This document shows positions 56,476 to 64,000 of a stretch of 64,000 bases of DNA, piece by piece. Below the pieces are notes generated by a model, which saw only the letters and a list, made by a program, of their open reading frames with translations, was not told the DNA's origin and did no database searches. The DNA is taken from NCBI RefSeq assembly GCF_947507565.1, contig NC_089179.1, forward strand, positions 744,001-808,000, given 5' to 3'. Source of the stretch: Oscarella lobularis. Its lineage: Eukaryota > Porifera > Homoscleromorpha > Homosclerophorida > Oscarellidae. Each line of letters opens with the position of its first letter. Within the stretch, counting starts at the first letter, position 1. The translations under genes and the position numbers were made by a program.

Positions 56476-59435
56476 ATGGAGGCCGAAGAAGTCTGTCTGC
56501 TCCGGCTCGTCGGCGTCCTAAGATTCCTCCATTCGTCAAGTGATCGCTACTTGCTTTGCGTGTGGCTGACGCGACATGGCAAGGTGAAGTGACAATCGAA
56601 AACGCGTTCGACGTTCGCCGCGGCGAACTTGGTTGTTCAGTCTTCTAAAAGATCGTTTTCGAGGCTGATTAAGAGCCTAACAGAATACAACGTGGCCTCG
56701 TCAGTTATTGAAAAACTCAAAGAAAGGCAAGTACTGATTGAGAGCCTAAGCTCAGCCTCATTCAAAAGAATTTGCTCAAACCTCATTTTAATTTAATTTA
56801 ATTTATTTATTTTGCAGTCTTACCGAGCTCGAGCAAACTGGAACGATTTGGCTGTTTGACGTTGCAGCGCAAGCCGAAAGCCTTTTGACAGACGAAACAA
56901 CGGAAGCCGACAGGGAGCGCTGTACCGTCTACAGAGCAAGTCCCGTTGGTATATAACAAAGCTCCCGCTTCGATTGTTCATTTTTGAACTATTTTGTCTC
57001 TACTATATAGGACAGCTTATTCGTCGTGGCGTTCTCAACTTTCGACGGCTCTCAGAGAGCCAGGTGTCCCAGTTATATGAATCGTTATTGAGATATTTGT
57101 CAAGGGACAGCGACGACGATGCCTTATCTGAGGAAAAGAGCGCGTTCGCCGAAAATTATCATGTCGAAGTGAATGCCTAATCGATGATTCAATTCGTTGT
57201 CCTCTTCACACTCCAATCTAGTTTCTCGAGCAATTGTATCGGAGAAATTACACCGGAGCTCTCTCGGCCCTTCACAGGTGTTTCAACTTCAAGCAGTTGT
57301 CGAAAAAAGACCCCAATCCGCGCTCTGTGGGTCACTCGTCGCAGGCAGCGCTCTGTCTAGCCATGTTTCATTATCAGTTTGGAGAGACGTAAGAAATCGT
57401 ACCCTTTCCGGCCGGCCTATTTCGGATCTTCCCCCTCCGCCTAGTGAACTGGCACTTCACTCGCTATCTGAATGTATAAGAATTGCTCACACCACCGAGG
57501 ATAAAGTCTGCCTTGAGCATGCCTTGGTTAGTAGTAGTGAAAACTCTGATGGGAGTCTATATCTTTTTTCTCAGGGTTGGCTTTACACGCTACCTGGCTC
57601 GGACTTTCGCGATAGTCAGGCTCTAATCGACACGTACATTCAACAGGCCAAAGAGCTGAAGTTGCCTGACGGCGAACTGCTTGGACTCTTGCGAAAATTT
57701 CACGACTGTATCCAAGAGCTCGACTGTCCGCCGTCCAAGTGCGCACGTCTGGGAAGATGGGCTTCGTTTGTGAAGTTTTTGCTTTAGACTATTTGCTCAA
57801 ATGGAGTCAAACGGCGACGAGGATAGCACTCGGTTTGCTCTTACCACTGGCATGACGTCGAGTGGCCTACTTTTACAAGGCGTTCTTTGGAATAAAATTG
57901 GACAACGGTAGGATTTGATGCACTGTGCCGGTGGCGCGCATTTATCGCTTTCTCTCTCTTTTTGCATAGGTTGTTGGCTTCTTTGCATAGTCAGATGTTG
58001 CTTAGAGCGGCTAAATCAATATCTTTTCTTTCGAGCGGTCCAACGACGACGTTGTCGCTACTTCAACAGCGGCTAAGTCCACAGAATGAATTTGTGTGCT
58101 TAGCTGCAGTTAGCTTAGCGTCTACGTTAGCTGATCAGGTACTGTATGTAGCCAGCAGTAGGGGTAGTCAGGTCACTGTTCCCTGCGTCTAGGGAGATTT
58201 TGATCTTGCAATGGAGCAGCTTCGTTATGCGGAGTCGGTATGTCCTGTTGGATCTCTTTATTATGAGGTATAAAAGTACTGGCGGTTGAGGGGGGGGGGG
58301 GGGGGGGGGGGGGGGATTCGCTTTTAGAAATCGGAATTTTCGCTTATATATACAGAAGTGGATGATATGCAAACAGATATTGAATTTCAACAAGGCCGTA
58401 TATCAAGAGGACTGGATACTGTGTGAGGAAGCTTTGCATAACATCAAAGTTCTCGACGTTTGGGAGGGAAGAATCAGGTAAACGAAAAGGAAAGTCAAGT
58501 GCAATTTAGCTAGCTACGCGATGGTCTACAGAAACGCTTTGTATTTACTAAGAAAAAAGGACTTTGTAGCGGCGCTAAAAAGTTCCCGTCGGCTTTGTGA
58601 AGAAACAAAGTACATTCAATACATCATACTTAGCTAGTGTCCTATCGAGAAGATCTTTTAGGGATTTGAAATCTGCTAAGGAATTGTTTGCCAGGTTTGG
58701 GACATACTGTATTGAACGTCCTTGGTTTCCTAAGCAAAATGCTTTAGAGCTCTGCTGATCGTTGCCGAAGCTTATCTCTCGTCAAATGAACCGAGCATTG
58801 CTTTTGATAAAGTTCAACTTTGTCTGGCTTTCTGCGAGAAGCATTTCTTGTGGAAGCTGAGGAGGCACGCTAAACTGTTGCTGGCCGAGATATTGGTACG
58901 CTTGACTCGATATTGCTGCATTGGAAAACGTTTTGAATCGGTTAGTTGGCTCTTGATCTTCCAACGAGAGCACTAGATTTGCTTAGGTCCACAATGATTG
59001 ACGTTCTGGCTCACGGTTTGTCAAATTCCGACTAAATAGTTGCCAAATGCGAATATAATGTTCTTTCAGGTTCTGTAGCGATGAAAGGAATGGCACGTTT
59101 TTTACTTGGTCAAGCTACGCTGTCTCGAGCGTCTGCTGATAGCGAAGACATCTCGAAGACAGGTATCTATGTGGCATAGCAACTGCGTTGATAAAATTGA
59201 TTTTTTTGCTAGTTTTGTCGTCGGTTGTTTCTTTACTAGAAGCAGCATTTTCTTCGTTCAAATTAGTACAGGCTTTGGTGTATATGAAACAAGTCCTTCA
59301 CCTGCAGGTACAGTACCTCCCAAAAATAGTTCCATTTCAGTTATTTTCTTTTGTAACTAGTTGCACGTATTACAGTTACTAAATCACAAAGAAGAATGCA
59401 TTCACTGTGCCAAAACGTTAAAAGAATTGATTTAA
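56476..59435 (+). CDS. ANAPC5: Anaphase-promoting complex subunit 5
   Basis: A multi-exon gene. The N-terminal exon (MEAEEVCLLRLVGVLRFL) and the next (KRSFSRLIKSLTEYN) correspond to the APC5 N-terminal helical domain. Then follow SLTELEQTGTIWLFDVAAQA, GQLIRRGVLNFRRLSESQVS and QLYESLLRYL. TPR-like repeats come next: YRRNYTGALSALHRCFNFKQ, CIRIAHTTEDKVCLEHAL with GWLYTL, LASTLADQGDFDLAMEQLRY, NALYLLRKKDFVAALKSSRR and LLIVAEAYLSSNEPSIAFD. It ends HCAKTLKELI (TAA at 59433-59435). APC5 is a scaffold of the APC/C ubiquitin ligase that drives mitotic exit. Reading frame requires a GC-AG intron starting at 56727. One intron contains a 26-nt poly-G run. Overlapping stops in other frames are intronic. 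Confidence 0.88.
58290..58315 (+). repeat. Poly-G homopolymer, 26 nt, in ANAPC5 intron
   Basis: An uninterrupted run of G on the coding strand, between the GSLYYE exon and the exon that begins KWMICKQ. It could form G-quadruplexes in DNA or in the pre-mRNA. Homopolymer length is error-prone in sequencing. Confidence 0.9.
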
Positions 59436-59472
59436 ATATTGAATTCGGGAAATACATACGGGATGTCGAGAC

Positions 59473-60594
59473 ATGTGGGGGTTCGACTCGTTGGAGGCGA
59501 TGAAGACGACGCTAGACGTAGAGAAACGGGCCGAAAAGAGCAAAAAGCAAGGTAGACGACCCGATAGCAACACGAAAGCAGCCGCAGCACCCGATCGCAG
59601 TGCGCAGAAACCCAAGAAGCGCCCTATTCAACCTCCCCTCGGAAATCGACCCGAAAACGGAGAAGAAAGTCAAGCAAGGTGCGATCGCGGTTGCGTCGCC
59701 CGAGTTCGAACGACCCTTCTAGTGTCCGACAAAGTATCCGAATGCCTTCACATCGTCGCAAACGAGCCGTCTCTCGGTCTCTATCGGCTCCAAGAGCACG
59801 TTCGCCGATCGGTTCCCGCGTTGGTTTCCGTTAAGGTACGCTATCACTTTGACTTCGACGCGCGCGCGCGAATCGCTTTCGTTCTCCCAGAAAGAGGTGA
59901 ACGGCGCGAAGGAGAAAGTACAAGGGCTCGTCTACGATGCCGAATACGGAATAAAGTGAAGTCGACATGGACGACTCTTTGCTTTCGAATCTTCGATCTC
60001 TTTTAGGACGTTGGAGACGATGAGCGGCATAGAAAGCTTTTCTGCTGTTCAAGTAAGAATCGGGGGGACTTTTTTTTCTCCTTTGACGTTCTGTTTGGTC
60101 TAGGAACATCTGAAGGCGGCTATTGACTACAAACGGCGTCTAAACGCGAAAAGAATAGAGAAGGAACGGTAGAATTTCTATCTGTATTCATCTGTTCTAA
60201 CGAAAATAATGAATGATTCTCTTCAGACAAGCCTATGTTGGTTACTACGAAGAATTTCCCGTGCCTTCTCAGTTTTCGCCGGTGGTGCATCCAAGCAAGA
60301 CTCTTTCTGACAGCGGTAGTGACTCTGAAGGTAAGAGAACAAAGAAGTGTGACCCCTTCTCATCATCTCATTCGTTTTTTCAAAGTGACTGCAACTGCCA
60401 TGTCTAGGTAATGCGAGTGCTCCATCGCTTTCTGTGTCTGCTACTGTCTAATTTTGTGCAGCTCTCCGTCGATGAGACCGGGATGGAAGCAGCAGCATCA
60501 GCAGGAAGAGGAGCAACTGCAAGCGTCGCCCAAAGTTCAACCATCAGTTTCTCCTTTTACAGGAAGAAAAGAGGAATCAAAGAACTTAGACTGA
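59473..60594 (+). CDS. BORCS8: BORC complex subunit 8 (BORCS8)
   Basis: The conserved core VSDKVSECLHIVANEPSLGL, YRLQEHVRRSVPALVSVK, GLVYDAEYGIKDVETM and VQEHLKAAIDYKRRLNAK is the BORCS8 family sequence. BORC recruits Arl8 to lysosomes and moves them along microtubules. Frame is kept only with two tiny introns, 59552-59600 (49 nt) and 59679-59722 (44 nt), which give exons 59473-59551 and 59601-59678 and the linker ...DPKTEKKVKQ before VSDK. Reading through both introns gives an open frame that cannot join the core, so the uninterrupted reading should not be trusted. The C-terminus is longer than in vertebrates, with a Q/E-rich stretch ending KEESKNLD at TGA 60592-60594. It starts 37 nt after the ANAPC5 stop. 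Confidence 0.85.
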
Positions 60595-60764
60595 CTCCAG
60601 GAAAAGGTAAATCTCGCGTGTATATTCTGTTTTAAATCCGCCCCTCCTTTTCAATTAAAAAACGTAGCAACCTTTGACTAATTTTAAGTCAGTAACTGCA
60701 TGGCATTGCCGGTTTGCGTGAGCCAGTCCTAGCAGTAAAGTAACTCCCAGCTCGCTCAAAAACT

Positions 60765-60770
60765 TTTATT
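60765..60770 (-). promoter_or_regulatory. Polyadenylation signal overlapping the TBCCD1 stop
   Basis: On the minus strand the sequence GTT TGA ATAAAAG places AATAAA starting at the last base of the TGA stop codon. Cleavage 10-30 nt later would leave a 3' UTR of only a few tens of nucleotides. Confidence 0.65.
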
Positions 60771-63163
60771 CAAACCTGAAATTGTCCTTCGACGAAGGTC
60801 TGCAATTTCTCTTTCTTATCCTCATCCAAATGAGCATCGTTCACAGTTTTATGCCACGATTTGAATATCCTAATAAGCGCGTGACTGTACGACTTATTAT
60901 GAGGCGGTTAGCCAACTTACGCGTCTCGTTTGTCTGCGGCGTCGCGATACTCCTTAGGTAGAGGGCACGGATTTTCCTTCAGTATGGGAGAGAGACTAGA
61001 AACTTGTGGTGTGCCACACCGCGTCATAATACCTTCAGGGGACCGTCCATTGTAACGGGTACAACAAAAGGAGAGAAACTGCTAGGAGGCATGAGCCGAT
61101 AGACTGGCGGCGTATCTTCGTCGGTCCCAAGGCCTGACTAATTGGTTGAGAAAGGAAGAACAATGAAACGCAACGCGTACCGAACTCAATAGGATTATTC
61201 CAACAGTTGTAAGTAGTTGTCAGGCCCGCTTTTTCCACGTGTTCGCCTAGGGTGGGATAGTGAGTGTGATAGGGGGCCAAGACGAGATGCTCGTTTCGAG
61301 CCAATAGAATTGGTCGCGCAAGGCAACTGACGTGAAATGTGCACTGGCTGCAATCGCTAAACGCACAAAAGTCGAGTCTTAAGACCTGCGATGATCGAAT
61401 ACCCGCCCCGCCCCGACCCTGACCTAATGTGAACGTTTCCGCAAATTGCAATGATCGTGCACTGGACGCATTTTGTTACCGAGACGACGCCTTCTACTGC
61501 TCCAAGCACGATGATGACTTGACGACAATTATCGATCGAAGCGTGCCTATTAGAAACACTGGCTACGCGCACGTACGATTGATGATACATTTGCTTACTT
61601 GAGGGGAGCCAGTAGATATAGAAATGCATTACGACATCGATAGACTTGCACTGTCGCGTCACTTAGGCTCTCTTCTCCCTAGATAAAGCGTTAGTTTGTC
61701 CCTACACACGAATCACCGTAGAGTGTCATACTTGGATAACCGTAAGCTTCCTGACCGCAGCAAACGTCGTCACGCGAAACCTGAAGCCAGAGACGTTTTT
61801 GACGTTGCAAACCGGACCGCTTTATTGGTTATACTTTTTTGGAGCAATTGTTCTGTTTGATGCTGTGCGGCCTTTTCCGCTGGCACCTTCCGTTTGACCG
61901 AAGAGCCTTTCGGTTACTTTGGAATTGATTCTCGTCGCCGAGAGACCATACGGATTTGGTTTCAAGTGAGATTGAATCCAATTGCTTAGTTTAAGCAGAG
62001 CGAATTTTTGTGTGATCTAGAGATGCGCACAAACTTAAAAAAGCAGACGACGCGGAGAGCACGAGAAGGGACTTTTGAGTAGCCGCACTGTGACGACTGA
62101 GACTGGAGTGAAACGAGCTCTCGTAAAGGTTTCACGGACCTAAGCGTTTCCCTCGTCAAACTTCCTTTGTTTTGAGAGAAGTGTACCTATCTGTTGAACA
62201 GCCAGAGATCAGAAATTCAAGAGCTTCTACGCCGGCCATTCGTATTTCTTGGTCAGCCAGCGCACTGGAGCCGTCAGAGACAGAGTCTGGGGAAAAGACA
62301 AAGCGTCCAAGCGTCCCGCACGATCAGATCAGCGTTACCTGGCTCGACGAGAAGCTGCAAAATCTCCTGAAGATTATCGTGAACGAAACGAAAATGAATC
62401 ATCTCCTCTGTTGCCTAGGCAACGAGGCTTTATCAACAAGAAACCAGCATTATTTTTCCCTCGCATTGCCTCTGACGACGACTTGCTGTCCTGTCCAAAG
62501 GGAGGCGAACTCTGTTTCCATTCGTCCCCGGCGACTAATTTCGACTTCAACGACACTTTGGTCGATTGCTGAACGTAGAGGAAGAGAACGAATTGTTGAG
62601 TTGGAACCAATCGCTGGTCAAGCAAGCCATCTACAAACGGACAGTGATCTTCTAGTGAAAAGGCTAAGGTGTCCATTCATCGGCACTGGCCTCTTTCCGA
62701 CTTCACTTTGGCACTAGCATACTGCTTGTACCATTGAATGCGGTCGGGCAGGCTGCGCTTTGTCGAGACGAGGAGGAGAAAAGCATCGAAGTACCTAGGA
62801 AGAAGTGTCTTTTCGTCTTATATAATGAACGGGGGTCACGTGCATTTGAATCTGCTCCTCGTTCAGATGGAGTCTTGTCGTCGCAAATCGCTTCCATACG
62901 TCGTATCTAACAGTGCAGATCGCCTTTCTAGTTGGATGGTGCACGCAGGGCTTCTAGACCTCAAGTATGGCCATCCCAGCGTTCCCTTCGATTTCGCGTA
63001 AGACGCCAGTTTGTGTAAGTACTGTAGTCATTGGCGGTGAGTTCAACGGACAGAGCAAATCGTTTCCTGTCTCGACCTGAGCACTGAATTTCGTCGGAGG
63101 CGGTATTTGACAAATTCCGAAATCGATTGGCCACGGATTTGCCCACAAATCGATAGTATCCAT
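60770..63163 (-). CDS. TBCCD1: TBCC domain-containing protein 1
   Basis: A multi-exon minus-strand gene. The N-terminus MDTIDLWANPWPIDFGICQI and PPPTKFS begins as TBCCD1 does. Then come VRYDVWKRFATTRLHLNE, FDAFLLLVSTKRSLPDRIQW, QFVLFLYVQQSTKVSLKSKL and LSNWIQSHLKPNPYGLS. The TBCC beta-helix contains the VIIVLGAVEGVVSVTKCVQC strand pattern, then LARPILLARNEHLVLAPYHT and HYPTLGEHVEKAGL. The end is PLPKEYRDAADKRDAIFKSW, HKTVNDAHLDED and EGQFQV (TGA at 60772-60770). TBCCD1 is a centrosomal/basal body protein required for centrosome-nucleus linkage and cell polarity. The exact borders of the middle exons (61.7-62.3 kb) were not all resolved. It is convergent with BORCS8. Confidence 0.88.
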
Positions 63164-63235
63164 GACGAGTAAGAACAGACGTACGGGCTTCGAGCTTCTA
63201 CTCCCGGGACACTACGCAAGAAAATAACGACAAAG
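63164..63235. promoter_or_regulatory. Bidirectional promoter TBCCD1 / right-edge gene
   Basis: Seventy-two nucleotides separate the TBCCD1 start codon (minus) from the first ATG of the right-edge gene (plus). No TATA box is evident. Confidence 0.5.
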
Positions 63236-64000
63236 ATGACGGAAACAGGCCGAAGTCGCCGCGGGGCGATGCTCCTAAAGGTACGACTCAGGAAAAACAA
63301 GCCAGCCGCCGCGTAACAGGCGCTTGCGTCAGGGTCTCAAAAAACTCGAAGCGCTACGCTCAGAAGAAAAGGTAGACAGTAGTATAGGCCGAATGACGGC
63401 GTTACCTAAATCGATTTTTTCTGGGGCAGTCGACGACACGCAAAGCAAAAAATCCAAAACAACGTAAATCGAACCATCCTCCCCCCCCCCGATCGCCTTT
63501 CAAAAAAAAGTTTCTCAGGTGCATTGAATGATGTCGAGACGAAACTAGCCAAAGAAATTCGACTCGGCGACGGCATCGAGCACGTACAGACCCGGAAGAC
63601 GCCCTTGTCCAACGATTTGTATGACAACGTGGGGGGGGGCGTGGTCGCGTGGGCACGACAGGAGGTCTCAAATTCTTTAGGGTTAAGGAGGAAGTGCAAC
63701 TTGGAGACTCTGGTGAAAAGTGAGTCGGATCTTTTTAGTGTCTGCTTTTTTTTCAATAATTAGTAATACAGAGCACTGTTTCAAACGAATTATGTTCGTC
63801 TAACGAATTCGCTGGGTGGTGCGTTTCAGTATGCCGTCTCCTTCAGGTGAGTATAAATGAATCGTTTGATGACTTTTTATACTTACGAGTGTTTTCGTTA
63901 GGCCTCATGTTGAAAGTTCGGCTGTGCGCATAGCGATGCTGCGTGAACACGAGGGCGCAATAGGCACGGCAAATATTTTCGATGGCACCAGCTTGTATTT
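63236..64000 (+). CDS. Partial gene, rhotekin-like (HR1 and anillin-homology start)
   Basis: The 5' part of a gene that runs off the window. Exon 1 (63236-63280) gives MTETGRSRRGAMLLK. A second exon near 63335-63371 gives GLKKLEALRSEEK. A 34-nt exon near 63431-63464 (STTRKAKNPKQ) restores the phase for the next exon, ALNDVETKLAKEIRLGDGIE, which looks like an HR1/REM coiled-coil repeat (compare KxxxEIRxxxGA in rhotekin and PKN). Later exons give EVSNSLGLRRKCNLETLVK and, at the edge, PHVESSAVRIAML, which could begin an anillin-homology domain. That order suits rhotekin, a Rho-GTP effector. Several exon borders are guesses and the similarity is weak. PKN, rhophilin or an unrelated coiled-coil protein are alternatives. 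Confidence 0.4.

Noticed and set aside
59473-60006. Uninterrupted 177-residue frame as the BORCS8 protein
   Set aside because: It reads through two short introns and cannot connect in frame with the conserved core after VSVK; the three-exon model does.

Overview
This is nuclear DNA of an early-branching animal with a very compact, intron-rich genome. Introns are mostly 40-100 nt with GT-AG (and at least two GC-AG) borders, and neighbouring genes are often only 70-350 nt apart. Several gene families point to Metazoa: a paired-like homeobox, BPI/LBP, FADD-like DED+DD, RASSF, Mondo and otopetrin. The moderate GC, the short introns and the gene density fit a sponge, and the homoscleromorph type (Oscarella-like) best. 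That assignment is inference from style and content, not a match to a known sequence. No virus, prokaryotic operon, CRISPR array, rRNA or tRNA was recognised.

Layout, left to right. 0.9-6.8 kb: STK36/Fused kinase (+), facing a paired-like homeobox gene (-, 7.0-7.9 kb). 9.2-14.0 kb: two tandem BPI/LBP-family genes (+). 14.1-15.6 kb: DRC10/IQCD (+). 15.6-21.2 kb: the only clearly repetitive zone. It holds a 25-bp minisatellite of about 1.9 kb, a GC-rich tandem duplication, a block of direct and inverted repeats, and two sister Helitron-like 3' termini. 21.2-23.0 kb: FADD-like adaptor and RASSF7/8-like gene (+). 23.2-27.3 kb: class I myosin (MYO1D/G type, +). 27.6-32.0 kb: SCYL2 pseudokinase (+). 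32.1-33.9 kb: UPF3 (+). 34.0-35.8 kb: beta-ureidopropionase UPB1 (+), whose stop codon interlocks with that of GUCD1 (-). 36.85-37.3 kb: SmD3 (+), head-to-head with GUCD1. 37.6-38.9 kb: PPM1D/Wip1 phosphatase (+). 39.8-41.6 kb: otopetrin (+). 41.7-44.6 kb: SSRP1/FACT (+). 44.7-49.4 kb: Mondo (MLXIP/MLXIPL ortholog, +). 50.6-55.3 kb: a Tudor-PHD-...-MYND protein with an unusual architecture (+). 55.6-56.4 kb: intronless CFAP300 (+). 56.5-59.4 kb: ANAPC5 (+). 59.5-60.6 kb: BORCS8 (+). 60.8-63.2 kb: TBCCD1 (-), divergent from a partial rhotekin-like gene that runs off the right edge.

The genes are mostly independent housekeeping, chromatin, ciliary and signalling loci, not a pathway cluster. Ciliary/centrosomal genes are frequent (STK36, DRC10, CFAP300, TBCCD1). 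Putative innate-immunity and cell-death genes (two BPI/LBP, FADD-like) flank the repeat zone. The best candidates for something undescribed are the paired Helitron-like ends with their internal repeat block next to FADD, and the Tudor-PHD-MYND protein. Gene spans below include introns. Exon borders were read by eye from splice signals and frame and should be confirmed with RNA data.
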